DNA from: Enterobacter ludwigii
Lineage (GTDB): Bacteria; Pseudomonadota; Gammaproteobacteria; Enterobacterales; Enterobacteriaceae
Direction of reading: 5' to 3'
NCBI GenBank assembly: GCA_900068845.1
Contig: CEFQ01000003.1
Coordinates: 1 to 64,000, forward strand
Length of the DNA: 64,000 bases
Shown one piece after another: positions 52,210 through 63,353 of the stretch. Every line of letters starts with the position of its first letter. Within the stretch, counting starts at the first letter, position 1. The notes under the pieces were generated by a model. That model was given only the letters and a program-made list of their open reading frames with translations, did no database searches and had not been told where the DNA came from. The translations under genes and the position numbers were made by a program.

Positions 52210-52245
52210 ATTTTTTACTTCTTAACGCTACTGCATAATTTTGCC

Positions 52246-52332
52246 TGGTGCGAAGGGAGGGACTTGAACCCTCACGTCCGTAAGAACACTAACACCTGAA
52301 GCTAGCGCGTCTACCAATTCCGCCACCATCGC
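52246..52332 (-). tRNA. leuT: tRNA-Leu (anticodon CAG)
   Basis: 87 bases with a long variable arm, encoded CCA and a CTTCAGG anticodon loop reading CAG. The acceptor strands GCGATGG and CCTTCGC pair except at position 5-68, where T faces T. E. coli tRNA-Leu(CAG) has an A facing C at the same position as I recall it, so a mismatch there appears tolerated. T-loop GTTCAAGTC is normal. Confidence 0.96.
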
Positions 52333-52348
52333 GTGACCGAGCAAAATC

Positions 52349-52425
52349 TGGGGTGGCTAATGGGACTCGAACCCACGACAACTGGAATCACAATCCAGGG
52401 CTCTACCAACTGAGCTATAGCCACC
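52349..52425 (-). tRNA. hisR: tRNA-His (anticodon GTG)
   Basis: 77 bases counting the extra 5' G (position -1) that marks histidine tRNAs, here encoded and facing C73. The anticodon loop TTGTGAT reads GUG. Ends GCCACCCCA with encoded CCA. T-loop is GTTCGAGTC, one base different from the E. coli GTTCGAATC. Confidence 0.97.
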
Positions 52426-52516
52426 ATAATTCTGGTGCGTAAGCGTGTCACGCTTACTTAAATTCACTGCATAACGCGGTTAAACCAACCACCGAAGCTC
52501 TTGCGCACAAATTAAA

Positions 52517-52593
<77 letters not shown>

Positions 52594-52614
52594 GTAGCGC
52601 CGTTGCGGATGGGC

Positions 52615-52643
52615 ATACTACGGGCTTGACCTCATACTGTCCA
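52615..52643 (-). promoter_or_regulatory. Promoter of the tRNA operon
   Basis: TGGACA (52638-52643), a 17-base spacer and TAGTAT (52615-52620) each match the sigma70 consensus at five of six positions. The discriminator GCCCATCC is GC-rich, as in stringently controlled stable-RNA promoters. The start would fall about 15 bases before tRNA-Arg. Confidence 0.75.
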
Positions 52644-52752
52644 GCCCTTTTTTATAAAAAAAACGCGTTTGATTACGCTTTGTGCATTCTATCGATAATG
52701 ACTGCAGTTTGAGGCGCTTACCCGATCCTTTTTGCTGGAAAAACCAGCAATT

Positions 52753-53487
52753 TCACAGATCGCCTCGCCAGTGATAGCGTAGATATTTGAGCAACTTTAA
52801 TTGGCGACGCAAACGCGAAGGCTGACGGATTAAACGATACAGCCATTCCAGCCCGGATTTTTGCCACCAAATCGGCGCGCGCTTAACGTGCCCGGTAAAA
52901 ACATCATACGTGCCGCCCACGCCCATATAGAGCGCATGTGGCCAATGGGCGCGACAATCACGCATCAGCAGCTCCTGACGTGGCGACCCCTGCGCCACCG
53001 TAACAATCTGCGCACCGCTGGCCGCAATGCGCGCAAACAGCGCATCGCGATCCTCAGGCGCAAAGTAACCATTCTGGCTGCCAACAATATTCACACTCCA
53101 CTGACGACGCAGTTTTTCGCAAGTTTCATCCAGCACAGCCTGACGTCCACCAATCAGAAACACCGGAATGCCGTTGCGCCCAGCACACTCCATCAACGCT
53201 TCCCAAAGATCCGCACCGGCGATGCGATTAACCTGCAGTTGGGGATACTTCTTACGCAATGAGCGAACAATACTGATGCCATCCGGATATTTGAACTCCG
53301 CCTCAGCAATGAGCGCGCGTACCTGCGCGTCTTCTTCCAGCGTCAGCATTTTCTCGGCATTCATCGCCACCAGCGTGCCGCAGCGCGGCTTGCCCTCCGG
53401 CAGCAAAAAACGCAAAAAACTCGCCATATCGTTGAAGGCGTGAAGATCGACTCCGCGCAGGCTATAGCGCGGCTTCTCGGTTTGCAT
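52753..53487 (-). CDS. wecG: Lipopolysaccharide N-acetylmannosaminouronosyltransferase WecG
   Basis: Adds N-acetylmannosaminuronic acid to undecaprenyl-PP-GlcNAc to form lipid II of enterobacterial common antigen. It has 244 residues (E. coli 246) in the WecG/TagA/CpsF family (GT26). Family motifs are [16 protein letters not shown] (near 43), YPDGISIVR (near 68), FLIGGRQAV (near 105) and [14 protein letters not shown] (near 157). It is the last gene of the wec cluster, 29 bases after wzyE. Confidence 0.96.
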   Translation of the reverse strand: MQTEKPRYSLRGVDLHAFNDMASFLRFLLPEGKPRCGTLVAMNAEKMLTLEEDAQVRALIAEAEFKYPDGISIVRSLRKKYPQLQVNRIAGADLWEALMECAGRNGIPVFLIGGRQAVLDETCEKLRRQWSVNIVGSQNGYFAPEDRDALFARIAASGAQIVTVAQGSPRQELLMRDCRAHWPHALYMGVGGTYDVFTGHVKRAPIWWQKSGLEWLYRLIRQPSRLRRQLKLLKYLRYHWRGDL

Positions 53488-53516
53488 GGTATGAATTTTC
53501 CCGTTGTGCCCAGATG

Positions 53517-54860
53517 TTAAGAAGGGCTATGTAAAGCCGGCTCGCTGCGCGGGCGAATCAGCCCCGCGCGCGCCAACAGCCAGTAAAGCAATTTAGCCAC
53601 CCACATGCAGGCAGCAAAAATCAGACAAAAGAACACCACGCGCGAGCCGAAAGCATCCAGCCCTTCACGCGCCAGCACGATCATATTAAACACCGCGCCG
53701 AAGCAGAAACTCTGCAAAATCGCCCCGCTGTAACGGTTGCTGGTATCGCGGCCGTACAGATAAAGGTTATCGAAGCCTTTCATCAACAGGCCCACGGCAA
53801 CCCCACCGATGGGGATAAACCACACGCCGCCCATCACCAGCAGCGAGCCGAGCAGCGTGGGAGAAATGGCTAGGCCGGAATGGTTATTTAACACTTCCCA
53901 GGTATAGTAGTTGGCGCTGTTGAGAATGGCTGATGGACGTCCCGGCCACATCCAACTGGGGATGAACACATAGAAGTCACGCCAAATCGGTGCCAGGCCC
54001 TGAAAATCGATCTTGTCGTAGTTTTGCAGTAACAGCGCCAGATTTTCCCACGGCGAGAAGGTATCGCGCGTTAGATAAAGGAAGGTGTAAAACGCCTCAT
54101 CGCCGACCACGTCGAGGTTATAGCGGCGCAGCGCCAGCCAGAACATGCCACCAATTGCCATCACACCGGCGCCGACCAGCATCCACAGCGTGATCCAGCC
54201 GCGCGTAATGCCAATAAACAGGAACAACGCGAAAGCGATAATGATATTGGCGCGCGTACCGCCCACCAGCGCATAGGTCAGCAAGCCAAACGCCACCGAC
54301 ACCAGCAAAAACCACAGCCATTGACGCTGGGTTGGCTTGAGGAAGTAGCGAATCAGCATCGCCGGAATAAAGAAATAGAAGAAGCGTTTAAGCGCCACGC
54401 CGGACACTTCACTGGAAAAAATCTGGTTGTACGCCGATAGACGGAACAGCAGCAGGCCGTTGTGCATAAAAAACACCGTCACGGTGCCAATCGCCACCAG
54501 CGCCAGCAGCAGACAGGTCAGATGGGTTTCAACCCGGTTCATTTGCAGCCAGGGTTTACGCGGAGGCGCATTGGCCGGCCGCAGCCGCACCTTGTAGCTG
54601 ACGTAATAAATGGCATAAAAGCTGGTAGCCGCCAACAGCGCCTGCAGCAAATATTCGGGCGGTACCACCGCCACATTAAAGCGGAACACCAGCACGCTGG
54701 TCAGAGGGAAACCGAAATAAAAGGTCAGTAAAAAGAGGATGGTGAAGAACAGGTGGAAGTTGAAGCGCACCCGTTTAAATTCTCGCCAGGTTAGGGTCAG
54801 AATGAAACCCAGCGAAAACAGATAAACCACCAGCAGACCACTAAACTGCATCAGGCTCAT
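53517..54860 (-). CDS. wzyE: Enterobacterial common antigen polymerase WzyE
   Basis: Inner-membrane polymerase that joins trisaccharide repeat units of common antigen in the periplasm; chain length is set by WzzE. It has 447 residues (E. coli 450) with about eleven membrane helices and a large periplasmic loop containing [25 protein letters not shown] reduced to the core DEAFYTFLY. The C-terminal tail is short and polar. Its start overlaps the wecF stop by ATGA. Confidence 0.95.
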   Translation of the reverse strand: MSLMQFSGLLVVYLFSLGFILTLTWREFKRVRFNFHLFFTILFLLTFYFGFPLTSVLVFRFNVAVVPPEYLLQALLAATSFYAIYYVSYKVRLRPANAPPRKPWLQMNRVETHLTCLLLALVAIGTVTVFFMHNGLLLFRLSAYNQIFSSEVSGVALKRFFYFFIPAMLIRYFLKPTQRQWLWFLLVSVAFGLLTYALVGGTRANIIIAFALFLFIGITRGWITLWMLVGAGVMAIGGMFWLALRRYNLDVVGDEAFYTFLYLTRDTFSPWENLALLLQNYDKIDFQGLAPIWRDFYVFIPSWMWPGRPSAILNSANYYTWEVLNNHSGLAISPTLLGSLLVMGGVWFIPIGGVAVGLLMKGFDNLYLYGRDTSNRYSGAILQSFCFGAVFNMIVLAREGLDAFGSRVVFFCLIFAACMWVAKLLYWLLARAGLIRPRSEPALHSPS

Positions 54861-55927
54861 GTTCTCTCCCTTTCACTCAGGGTTAGCGCGTCGCGCCAGC
54901 CTGCCAAAAAGCCTGGGGCAAAAAAGGCAATCGTTGAATGATCACATTGCACTAATTGCCGCTGTGCTTCAGCAACGCTGGCAGCATCTAGCGCATCTTC
55001 ACTAAACAGCACCGGCAAGCCTTGCTCACTGAGATCGCGCCAGAATGGATTTTTGCGGTTGAGCACGAATGGAATGTCGGCCTGAATCAGCAGGCAAAGG
55101 GTACCAATGCCTTGCTGCCGTTCGAACATAAAATAGCCGAGCTGGCAGTGGCTGAGCAATGTCAGATAGGCATCGAAGTCAATCTTGTCACGCAGCAACG
55201 TCACCTGGCCTGCTGGGAATAGCCGCTGTGCGACGGCAGCAATCTCATTGATGTAAACGTTATTGTTCTGCGGATAACCGAGCGGCACGACGATTTTCAC
55301 CTGTTCGCCAAACTGGGCGCGAATCGCCTCTAAACCGGCAATATGACGATTACTGCGATCGCCAGAGTTACCAAGCAGGATAGTGAAATCGGCGCTTTTC
55401 ACCGGCGCGGGCACCGCCACATCTGGCATGCGCGTCGGAAAATAGAGCAGTGAAGCCGGTACGCGCGGATGGCGTTGTTGGAAATGGTGTAAATCACCGC
55501 GAGTGGCAAATACGTGCGCCACGCGTCCCTGCGCCAGCCGGCGCAGCAGATAAAACAGCTGATACTTGAGGCCGCGCCCTTCTTCATAGAGATCAGCGCC
55601 CCACACGTGCCAGAACGCCTGCTGACGACGCAGTTTGCCACTCAGTAAAGCTAACCAAATCTGGGGGTTAAACTGGCCGTGAAAGAAGAAACGCTGCGAT
55701 CGATTGGCGGCACGCGCAATCACCGCCTGCGCCAGCGCACGCTTGCTGGCAAAGGTTTCAATCTGCAATGAGGAATACGCTTGCAGCGTTTCCGGCGCGC
55801 GGGAAACCACCATTAATTGACGTGGCGCATCGCCAGGCATGTCGGCGCTCATCACGTCATTAAAAAAGCGCAGCACCGTATGATTGTGATGCGGGATATC
55901 CGATCCCAACACGTGAAAAGTCGTCAT
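54857..55927 (-). CDS. wecF: dTDP-4-acetamidofucose:lipid II transferase WecF
   Basis: Adds Fuc4NAc to lipid II, completing lipid III, the common antigen repeat unit (GT56 family). Start 55927, overlapping the wzxE stop by ATGA, gives 356 residues (E. coli 359); the open frame reaches 56038 only through wzxE sequence. Conserved parts are [20 protein letters not shown] (near 5), [37 protein letters not shown] and the donor-site region [20 protein letters not shown] (near 277). Confidence 0.95.
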   Translation of the reverse strand: MTTFHVLGSDIPHHNHTVLRFFNDVMSADMPGDAPRQLMVVSRAPETLQAYSSLQIETFASKRALAQAVIARAANRSQRFFFHGQFNPQIWLALLSGKLRRQQAFWHVWGADLYEEGRGLKYQLFYLLRRLAQGRVAHVFATRGDLHHFQQRHPRVPASLLYFPTRMPDVAVPAPVKSADFTILLGNSGDRSNRHIAGLEAIRAQFGEQVKIVVPLGYPQNNNVYINEIAAVAQRLFPAGQVTLLRDKIDFDAYLTLLSHCQLGYFMFERQQGIGTLCLLIQADIPFVLNRKNPFWRDLSEQGLPVLFSEDALDAASVAEAQRQLVQCDHSTIAFFAPGFLAGWRDALTLSERERT

Positions 55928-57177
55928 TTTTTCCGGTAATAAATCATGAAGACGCCACAACAAAGGGCGAAATAGAGAACGTAGGTTGCCATGTAAGCCT
56001 GCGCGGCGCCGGCTGTTCCATGTAGCGGAATCAGCCAATGGGAAAAACCGGTTAACAGCGCAAACTGGCTGATTTCAGTCAGAATATAGAAGCGCAGTGA
56101 TGCTTTGGCGATCACCAGATATCCGAAAACATAGGCGCCGACTTTAAACACATCACCGCACAACTGCCAGACGAAGAGATCACGCATCGCGCTAAACTGC
56201 GGTGAAAACAGTAGCCAGATAGCGACATCGCGCAGCAACCATACGCAGAAACTGGCCGCTGCGACGGCGGGTAACACAAAGCGCAGCGCACGACCCATCT
56301 CCCGGGCGATGTGCGCCTTCTGCTCCAGCCGCGCCAGCGTGGGCAGCAGCCACACGCTGAAAGTTGCCGTGATAAATTGCAAATACGCATCGGAAATACT
56401 GGTCACGCCCTGCCATAAACCGACCTGTGCCCAACCTTGTTGCTCAGCCAGCAGATTTCGCATCATCACCCACGCTACCGGCAAGGTGAACGAGGTAATC
56501 AGCGCCATCAGCGTATATTTCGCCAGATTGCGCGCCAGATCGGGATGCCATACTGGCGTGAGCCAACTCAACGGCAGCCGATCGCGATGGCGGCGCAGCA
56601 TCAGCAATGCCGGAAACGCCAGCAGCGCCGGCACCAGCGCCAAACCCACTAACGCACCGGCATAACCGCCCAGCCACCAACACACTACATAGCCGAGCAC
56701 GCCAATCAAACTGCCGGCAATCAGCGCCAGCGCATTGCCGCGTGCATCGCGAAACCCTTTCAGCAATGCCAGCGTCAGGTTGGCCCAGGCAATACCCAGC
56801 TGCAGAAAGGCAACAATGCGCACCACGTTTGCGTATGCCGCATGACCAAACAGCGCCTTGCTGATGGGCGTTGCCGCCAGCAAAAATACCAATGCCAACA
56901 GCGTTGAAAAGCCCAGCACCATTGCCGATGCCGTGCCGGTTACCGCACGTAACTGTTGCGGCTGTTGCTGATGCTGGGCAACTAAGGTGGTGACACCGTT
57001 AAATATGCCCGCGCCCGCCAATACGCCGAGTACCGTAATTAACTGGCGGAAGTTACCCGCTTGCCCAATCCCTTCCGGCCCAAAGCTCACCGCCAATAAT
57101 TTCACCACCAGCAAACCGGCAACGATTTTTACCAACGTAGAAGAAGCGGTCCAGACTGACGCTTTTGCTAGTGACAT
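55924..57177 (-). CDS. wzxE: Lipid III flippase WzxE
   Basis: Flips the undecaprenyl-linked common antigen trisaccharide across the inner membrane; a MATE/MurJ-like polysaccharide exporter with about twelve helices. It has 417 residues (E. coli 416), beginning SLAKASVWTASSTLVKIVAG. FGPEGIGQAGNFRQL near 32 is a typical first-loop signature. One base overlaps wecE and four overlap wecF. Confidence 0.95.
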   Translation of the reverse strand: MSLAKASVWTASSTLVKIVAGLLVVKLLAVSFGPEGIGQAGNFRQLITVLGVLAGAGIFNGVTTLVAQHQQQPQQLRAVTGTASAMVLGFSTLLALVFLLAATPISKALFGHAAYANVVRIVAFLQLGIAWANLTLALLKGFRDARGNALALIAGSLIGVLGYVVCWWLGGYAGALVGLALVPALLAFPALLMLRRHRDRLPLSWLTPVWHPDLARNLAKYTLMALITSFTLPVAWVMMRNLLAEQQGWAQVGLWQGVTSISDAYLQFITATFSVWLLPTLARLEQKAHIAREMGRALRFVLPAVAAASFCVWLLRDVAIWLLFSPQFSAMRDLFVWQLCGDVFKVGAYVFGYLVIAKASLRFYILTEISQFALLTGFSHWLIPLHGTAGAAQAYMATYVLYFALCCGVFMIYYRKK

Positions 57178-58307
57178 CAGGCAAAGAAACTCAGCAGCGA
57201 ACTGATCACCGTGCGCTGGTTGTTATCCGACAAATTGAAGAACAGCGGCAGGCGCAGCAGACGCTCACTTTCACGCGTGGTAAACACATCATCACCGTGT
57301 AAGCGCCCAAAGCGTTCACCCGCTGGCGAGGAATGCAGCGGAATGTAGTGGAACACCGTGAGGATCTCTGCCTCTTTCATCCAGTTGATCAGCGCCTGAC
57401 GATCGTCGCTGTCGCGCAGTTTGATGTAGAACATATGCGCATTGTGGCAACAATTTTTTGGCACCACTGGCAGTTCAATACGACCGGCAGCAGCCAGCGG
57501 CTGCAGCGCATCGTAATAGCGCTGCCACAAACGCAGACGTTGCTGATTAATCTGCTCTGCCGCTTCCAGCTGCGCCCATAAAAAGGCCGCTTGCAGATCC
57601 GCCATCAAATAGCTGGAGCCAATATCGCGCCAGGTATATTTATCAACCTGACCACGGAAAAACTGACTGCGGTTAGTGCCCTTTTCACGAATGATTTCGG
57701 CCCGCTCCACCAGTTTCGCATCATTAATCAGCGTTGCGCCGCCTTCGCCGCCGGCGGTGTAATTTTTGGTTTCGTGGAAACTAAAGCAGCCAATATGACC
57801 CATGGTGCCGAGCGCACGCCCTTTGTACTGGGACATCACGCCCTGCGCGGCATCTTCGATCACATACAGCTGATGCTTCGCCGCCAGCGCCATGATGCTG
57901 TCCATTTCACAGGCCACGCCCGCGTAATGCACCGGTACGATGGCGCGGGTTTTTGCTGTGATCGCCGCTTCAATCAGCGTTTCATCGATATTCAGCGTAT
58001 CGGGACGCACATCGACAAACACAATGGTCGCACCGCGCAGCACAAAAGCGTTGGCGGTAGAGACAAAGGTATAGCTCGGCATGATCACTTCATCGCCAGG
58101 CTGCAAATCAATCAGTAGCGCGGCCATCTCCAATGATGCGGTGCATGATGGCGTTAGCAGCACTTTTTTGCTGCCGAAATGCTGCTCCATCCACTGCTGG
58201 CAGCGACGGGTAAAACCGCCATCGCCGCACAGCTTGCCGCTGGCCATCGCCGACTGCATATACTCAACTTCACTGCCGACAATCGGCGGCGCATTAAATG
58301 GGATCAT
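57177..58307 (-). CDS. wecE: dTDP-4-amino-4,6-dideoxygalactose transaminase WecE
   Basis: PLP-dependent aminotransferase that converts dTDP-4-keto-6-deoxyglucose into dTDP-4-amino-4,6-dideoxygalactose using glutamate. It has 376 residues as in E. coli, in the DegT/DnrJ/EryC1 family. The PLP lysine lies in SFHETKNYTAGGEGG (near 181), with EVIMPSYTFVSTANAFVLRG near 75 and EDAAQGV near 156. It overlaps wecD by four bases. Confidence 0.96.
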   Translation of the reverse strand: MIPFNAPPIVGSEVEYMQSAMASGKLCGDGGFTRRCQQWMEQHFGSKKVLLTPSCTASLEMAALLIDLQPGDEVIMPSYTFVSTANAFVLRGATIVFVDVRPDTLNIDETLIEAAITAKTRAIVPVHYAGVACEMDSIMALAAKHQLYVIEDAAQGVMSQYKGRALGTMGHIGCFSFHETKNYTAGGEGGATLINDAKLVERAEIIREKGTNRSQFFRGQVDKYTWRDIGSSYLMADLQAAFLWAQLEAAEQINQQRLRLWQRYYDALQPLAAAGRIELPVVPKNCCHNAHMFYIKLRDSDDRQALINWMKEAEILTVFHYIPLHSSPAGERFGRLHGDDVFTTRESERLLRLPLFFNLSDNNQRTVISSLLSFFA

Positions 58308-59002
58308 GGGGCTTTCCTGTAGAACCAGTAAGCGGTGCTTTCCAGCCGCGCACCGCTGCGTAAATAGAGGCGCATCGCCGTGAGATTGCTGAGCTGAGTG
58401 GCCACGCGCAGATGTGCGAGCTGACGCACGCGGCCCCAGTCAGCGGCAGCGAGCAGTAAACGCTGGCCAACGCCACAACCTTGTGCGGTGGGCAACACCG
58501 CCAGCAGACCAATACGCATATCACCGTCCACTTCGCGCATCGAGACGAAACCTTGCAGCGCACCCTGCTCATCGCAGGCCACCAGACATTGATTATCGAA
58601 GGTGCCGCGCACCGCATTTTCAATCCACTGTGCGTAAAAACGTCCGCTGTCTGCTGCATCAAACCACGGCGCCCGGAAGCGGCTTTGGCTAAACGCCTGG
58701 GCAGCAGCATCACGTAATGCCGGGATTTGGGCTTCCCGCGCGATACGTACGCCGGGTTGCCGCGCGGTATCTTTGATGCTGAGGGTGAGATCGGCTTCGC
58801 CTTCGACCAGCTGAAAACCGTGCTGGCTCAGCGCATCGATCACATCAACCCGCTCGGCAGGCACTTTGGTTTGCCACAATGAATAAGGGTGTTTCAGCGC
58901 TTCAGCCAGCGGCAGATCGCCATCCAGCATTAAGCGAGCGCTGTGCTGACCAAAGAAGTCATTTTCCCACGTGAGGGGATCAATATTGACGCGGACGGGC
59001 AT
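58304..59002 (-). CDS. wecD: dTDP-fucosamine acetyltransferase WecD
   Basis: GNAT-family enzyme that N-acetylates dTDP-4-amino-4,6-dideoxygalactose with acetyl-CoA. The start at 59002 matches the MPVR beginning of E. coli WecD and gives 232 residues (E. coli 224); an ATG at 59011 would add three residues. Either start lies inside the end of rffH, a 23-base overlap. [20 protein letters not shown] (near 110-130) and the acetyl-CoA loop [13 protein letters not shown] (near 170) are seen. E. coli WecD has lost part of that acetyl-CoA loop, so this copy looks more canonical. Confidence 0.94.
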   Translation of the reverse strand: MPVRVNIDPLTWENDFFGQHSARLMLDGDLPLAEALKHPYSLWQTKVPAERVDVIDALSQHGFQLVEGEADLTLSIKDTARQPGVRIAREAQIPALRDAAAQAFSQSRFRAPWFDAADSGRFYAQWIENAVRGTFDNQCLVACDEQGALQGFVSMREVDGDMRIGLLAVLPTAQGCGVGQRLLLAAADWGRVRQLAHLRVATQLSNLTAMRLYLRSGARLESTAYWFYRKAP

Positions 59003-59861
59003 TGTGGACATCCAGCAGATACTGGCCGTAGCCGGTTTTGGTTAGCGCCTGTGCTGCGGCTAACAGCTGAGCATCGCTCAGCCAGCCGTTGCGCCACGCA
59101 ATCTCTTCAAGACAGGCAATTTTAAAGCCCTGACGTTTTTCCACCGTTTGCACAAACATACTCGCCTCAATCAGGCTGTCATGCGTGCCGGTATCCAGCC
59201 AGGCAAACCCGCGCCCCAGCAACTCAACCGAAAGCTCGCCCTGATCGAGATACATCTGGTTGATGGCGGTGATTTCCAGCTCACCTCGCTCGGAAGGTTT
59301 AACCTGTTTGGCAAACTCGACCACGCGATTGTCGTAAAAATAGAGCCCTGTCACCGCCCAGCGCGATTTCGGCTGCTGCGGCTTTTCCTCAATTGAAAGC
59401 GCGTTGAAGTCATCATCAAACTCCACCACGCCAAAACGTTCCGGATCCATTACCTGATAGGCAAATACGGTTGCACCGCTACTGCGTGCCGCCACTTTCT
59501 TCAATTTGGGGCTGAAGCCCTGACCGAAATAAAGATTGTCGCCCAGTACCAGACAACAGTGATCATCACCGATAAAGGATTCACCAATAATAAACGCCTG
59601 CGCCAATCCATCCGGACTGGGCTGCTCGGCATAGGCCAGCTGCACCCCAAATTCGCTGCCATCGCCCAACAGGCGTTCGAAGTGGGCACGATCTTCCGGC
59701 GTAGTGATGATCAGAATTTCACGAATCCCTGCCAGCATTAGCACCGATAACGGATAGTAAATCATCGGCTTGTCATACACCGGCAACAGCTGTTTCGAGA
59801 TGGCGCGGGTAATCGGATGCAAACGCGTGCCCGAACCTCCGGCTAAAATGATGCCTTTCAT
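58980..59861 (-). CDS. rffH: Glucose-1-phosphate thymidylyltransferase RffH
   Basis: Makes dTDP-glucose from glucose 1-phosphate and dTTP, the first step to dTDP-Fuc4NAc. It has 293 residues as in E. coli, in the RmlA/RfbA family. The nucleotide-binding [11 protein letters not shown] (near 8-18), [11 protein letters not shown] (near 29), [10 protein letters not shown] (near 108) and [20 protein letters not shown] (near 161) are intact. It lies 22 bases after rffG. Confidence 0.96.
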   Translation of the reverse strand: MKGIILAGGSGTRLHPITRAISKQLLPVYDKPMIYYPLSVLMLAGIREILIITTPEDRAHFERLLGDGSEFGVQLAYAEQPSPDGLAQAFIIGESFIGDDHCCLVLGDNLYFGQGFSPKLKKVAARSSGATVFAYQVMDPERFGVVEFDDDFNALSIEEKPQQPKSRWAVTGLYFYDNRVVEFAKQVKPSERGELEITAINQMYLDQGELSVELLGRGFAWLDTGTHDSLIEASMFVQTVEKRQGFKIACLEEIAWRNGWLSDAQLLAAAQALTKTGYGQYLLDVHNARPRQY

Positions 59862-59883
59862 CGCTGCTCCTTCTGCATGGGTT

Positions 59884-60960
59884 TCAGCGCGGCGTGGCTA
59901 AGCCTAAGCGCTCGCCACGATAACTGCCGTTAAGAATCGACTGCCACCATTGCGGGTTCGCCAGATACCACTGCACCGTTTTGCGGATACCGCTCTCAAA
60001 GGTTTCCTGTGGTGTCCAGCCCAGCTCGCGGGCGATTTTACTGGCGTCGATGGCGTAGCGCTGGTCGTGGCCGGGACGGTCGGTGACAAAGGTAATCAAG
60101 TCACGATAACGAGCCAGATGCGGCGCACGCTGCTGCGGCGCCAGTTCATCCAGCAGATCGCATAATGTCTCTACAACGTCAAGATTACGTCGTTCGTTAT
60201 GGCCGCCAATGTTGTAGGTTTCACCCACTGTACCGCTGCTCACCACGCTGTAGAGCGCACGTGCGTGATCCTCCACATACAGCCAGTCGCGAATCTGGCT
60301 GCCGTTGCCATACACCGGCAGCGGTTTGCCCGCCAGCGCATTGATGATGGTGAGCGGGATCAGCTTCTCCGGGAAATGATACGGACCGTAATTATTGGAG
60401 CAGTTGGTGATGATCACCGGCAAACCATAGGTGCGTAGCCAGGCGCGCACCAGATGATCGCTGCTGGCTTTGGTCGCTGAATACGGGCTGCTCGGCGCAT
60501 ACGGCGTGTTTTCAGTAAAGTAATCGTCGCTACCGTGCAGATCACCAAACACTTCATCGGTGGAGATATGATGCAGAATGAACGCTTTTTTGCGCTCATC
60601 AGCCATGCCATTCCAGTAATGGCGCGCCGCTTCCAGCAGTTGATAGGTGCCGACAATATTGGTTTCGATGAAGGCAATGGGACCATCAATCGAACGATCA
60701 ACATGGCTTTCCGCCGCCAGATGCATAATGCAATCTGGCTGATATTGCGTCATTACGCGGTCCAACTCAGCGCGATGGCAAATATCCACCTGCTCAAAGG
60801 CGAAACGCGCATTCTGTTGCACCGGTGCCAGCGAGGCCAAATTACCGGCATAGCTCAGCTTATCGACCACCACCACGCGATGATCGGTATTTTCAAGCAG
60901 AAAACGCACCAGCGCCGAACCGATAAATCCAGCGCCCCCGGTGACCAGAAACTGTTTCAT
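59884..60960 (-). CDS. rffG: dTDP-glucose 4,6-dehydratase RffG
   Basis: Extended short-chain dehydrogenase that turns dTDP-glucose into dTDP-4-keto-6-deoxyglucose. Start 60960 overlaps the wecC stop by ATGA and gives 358 residues (E. coli 355); the frame continues to 60990 without homology. NAD loop TGGAGFIGS (near 7-15), [15 protein letters not shown], the catalytic ISTDEVFGD and YSATKASSD (Tyr-xxx-Lys) are all seen. Confidence 0.96.
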   Translation of the reverse strand: MKQFLVTGGAGFIGSALVRFLLENTDHRVVVVDKLSYAGNLASLAPVQQNARFAFEQVDICHRAELDRVMTQYQPDCIMHLAAESHVDRSIDGPIAFIETNIVGTYQLLEAARHYWNGMADERKKAFILHHISTDEVFGDLHGSDDYFTENTPYAPSSPYSATKASSDHLVRAWLRTYGLPVIITNCSNNYGPYHFPEKLIPLTIINALAGKPLPVYGNGSQIRDWLYVEDHARALYSVVSSGTVGETYNIGGHNERRNLDVVETLCDLLDELAPQQRAPHLARYRDLITFVTDRPGHDQRYAIDASKIARELGWTPQETFESGIRKTVQWYLANPQWWQSILNGSYRGERLGLATPR

Positions 60961-62216
60961 CGCCAGACGCCTTTGGTATCGACAATCCACGGTTGGGCAA
61001 TTTGGGCCGCATCAATTGCGCGGAAATGGGCGTGATCGACCAACATCACCAGAATATCGGCCTGTTGCAGCGCCTTTTCGGTGGCAACCAGCGTGGCCTC
61101 ATGGGCCAGACGCGGCGGGATATCAGCCACATGCGGTTCAACCACCCAGGTTTCACCGCTGTGCCACTCGGCAATTCGGTGGGCAACGCTCATCGCCGGG
61201 CTTTCGCGCAGATCATCGATATTCGGTTTAAATGCCAGACCAAAGCAGGCAATGGTGACGTCACTGGCACGTTTGCCGCTGGCGGTAAGGCATTCTGCTA
61301 ACGCCTGTTTTACCTGATCCAGTACCCAGCCGGGTTTAGCGTCATTCACCTCACGCGCGGTGCGAATCAGTCGCGCCTGCTCGGGGTTTTGCGCCACGAT
61401 AAACCACGGATCTACGGCGATACAGTGCCCGCCAACGCCAGGCCCAGGCTGCAGGATATTGACGCGTGGATGGCGATTTGCCAGCGCTATCAGCTCCCAC
61501 ACATTAATGCCCTGCGCCGCGCAAATCAGCGACAGCTCATTCGCAAAGGCAATATTCACATCACGGAAGCTGTTCTCCGTGAGTTTGCACATCTCGGCAG
61601 TGCGCGCATTGGTTTCCACGCACTCGCCGCGCAGGAAAATACGGTATAGCTCGCTGGCGCGTGCAGAGCAGGCTGGCGTCATACCGCCAATCACACGATC
61701 GTTTTCCAGCAGTTCGACCATCACTTTGCCGGGCAATACGCGCTCTGGACAGTAAGCGATAAACACATCACACGCATCACCGTGCTGCGGAAAACGCAGA
61801 TCGGGACGCGCTGCCGCCAGCCATTCCGCCATTTGCTCGGTGGCACCCACTGGCGAGGTCGATTCGAGGATCACCAGGTCGCCCGCTTTTAACACTGGCG
61901 CAATCGACAGCGCCGCGGCCTGCACATAGCTAAGATCCGGCTGATGATCGCCGATAAATGGCGTTGGCACGGCAATCAGAAATGCATCGGCGGCTTCGGC
62001 TTGCGTAGTCGCGCGCAGATGACCGGCACACACCGCTTCGCGCACCACATCACCCAACTCGGGTTCAACGATGTGGATATCGCCGCGATTAATGGTTTCG
62101 ACGGCGCGGACATTAATATCCACACCAACAACTTTTTTTCCCCGTGAGGCAAAAACGGCTGCCGTTGGCAGCCCAATGTAGCCCAGTCCGATGACGGAAA
62201 TGGTTTCAAAACGCAT
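60957..62216 (-). CDS. wecC: UDP-N-acetyl-D-mannosamine dehydrogenase WecC
   Basis: Oxidises UDP-ManNAc to UDP-ManNAcA with two NAD in the common antigen pathway. It has 419 residues (E. coli 420). NAD loop [14 protein letters not shown] (near 10), the [10 protein letters not shown] segment near 118, the [18 protein letters not shown] helix near 210 and the catalytic cysteine in [13 protein letters not shown] (near 258) are visible. It lies two bases after wecB. Confidence 0.97.
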   Translation of the reverse strand: MRFETISVIGLGYIGLPTAAVFASRGKKVVGVDINVRAVETINRGDIHIVEPELGDVVREAVCAGHLRATTQAEAADAFLIAVPTPFIGDHQPDLSYVQAAALSIAPVLKAGDLVILESTSPVGATEQMAEWLAAARPDLRFPQHGDACDVFIAYCPERVLPGKVMVELLENDRVIGGMTPACSARASELYRIFLRGECVETNARTAEMCKLTENSFRDVNIAFANELSLICAAQGINVWELIALANRHPRVNILQPGPGVGGHCIAVDPWFIVAQNPEQARLIRTAREVNDAKPGWVLDQVKQALAECLTASGKRASDVTIACFGLAFKPNIDDLRESPAMSVAHRIAEWHSGETWVVEPHVADIPPRLAHEATLVATEKALQQADILVMLVDHAHFRAIDAAQIAQPWIVDTKGVWR

Positions 62217-62218
62217 GG

Positions 62219-63343
62219 TTATACTCTGTGTTGTTTTAGGGCCTGCAAGATGCGCGCGCAGGCATGGCCGTCGCCATAGGGATTGTGCGCGCGGCTCATT
62301 GCCTGCCAGGCGTCATCGTCCTGCAACAGCAGGCTGACTTCAGCGACAATTTTACTGATATCGGTGCCGACCAGTTTCACCGTACCGGCGTCGACCGCTT
62401 CTGGTCGCTCGGTGGTATCACGCATCACCAGCACAGGCTTGCCCAGCGATGGCGCCTCTTCCTGAATGCCGCCGGAATCGGTAAGAATCAGCCATGAGCG
62501 ATTCATCAGCCAGACAAACGGCAGATACTCCTGCGGTTCAATCAGGATGATGTTTTCGATACCGCTAAGAATGCGATTAACCGGCTCGCTGACGTTGGGG
62601 TTGAGGTGCACAGGATAGACAATTTGCACCTGCGGATGCTGGCGCGCAATCTGCGCCAGCGCACTGCAAATGCGTTCGAAGCCGTCGCCAAAGCTTTCGC
62701 GGCGATGACCCGTGACCAGAATCAGCTTTTTATCAGCATCGAGGAAGGGATAGCGCGCCGCGAGACGTGCATTGAGATCGGCATCATCCAGCACGCGATC
62801 ACGCACCCACAGCAGTGCATCAATCACCGTGTTGCCAGTAACAAAAATGCGCGCATCCGGCAGGTTCTCACGCAGCAAATTCTGCCGCGAATTTTGCGTG
62901 GGCGTGAAGTGATAGCTGGCCAGATGGCCGGTAAGCGTGCGATTAGCCTCTTCAGGCCACGGCGACATCAGGTTGCCGGTGCGCAGACCCGCTTCCACGT
63001 GCCCAACCGGAATCTGGTGATAAAACGCCGCCAGGCTAGCCGCCAAAGTGGTTGTGGTATCGCCGTGCACCAACACGACATCCGGCTGGAAGTCGGCCAG
63101 TACGGTTTTCATGCCCTGCAGAATGCGGCTGGTGATCTCCGTCAGCCCTTGTTCCGGGCGCATGATATTCAGATCATAATCAGGCTGCAGTTGGAATAAA
63201 CGCAGCACCTGATCAAGCATTTCACGATGTTGTGCGGTTACGCATAAGCGCGACTCGAACGCAGCATCCTGCGCCAGCGCCTGCACCAGCGGAGCCATTT
63301 TGATCGCTTCAGGACGCGTGCCAAATACGGTCAGAACTTTCAC
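62219..63343 (-). CDS. wecB: UDP-N-acetylglucosamine 2-epimerase WecB
   Basis: Interconverts UDP-GlcNAc and UDP-ManNAc, feeding WecC. It has 374 residues (E. coli 376). Landmarks are [13 protein letters not shown] (near 7), [17 protein letters not shown] (near 93), HVEAGLRTG (near 114), TGHRRESFG (near 211) and [22 protein letters not shown] (near 287), which bind UDP and substrate. It lies ten bases after wzzE. Confidence 0.97.
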   Translation of the reverse strand: MKVLTVFGTRPEAIKMAPLVQALAQDAAFESRLCVTAQHREMLDQVLRLFQLQPDYDLNIMRPEQGLTEITSRILQGMKTVLADFQPDVVLVHGDTTTTLAASLAAFYHQIPVGHVEAGLRTGNLMSPWPEEANRTLTGHLASYHFTPTQNSRQNLLRENLPDARIFVTGNTVIDALLWVRDRVLDDADLNARLAARYPFLDADKKLILVTGHRRESFGDGFERICSALAQIARQHPQVQIVYPVHLNPNVSEPVNRILSGIENIILIEPQEYLPFVWLMNRSWLILTDSGGIQEEAPSLGKPVLVMRDTTERPEAVDAGTVKLVGTDISKIVAEVSLLLQDDDAWQAMSRAHNPYGDGHACARILQALKQHRV

Positions 63344-63353
63344 GTGGCTTCTC

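Noticed and set aside
52594..52752. Possible small RNA between wecG and the tRNA cluster
   Set aside because: Only the tRNA promoter is convincing; no hairpin with T tract was found in the remaining bases.
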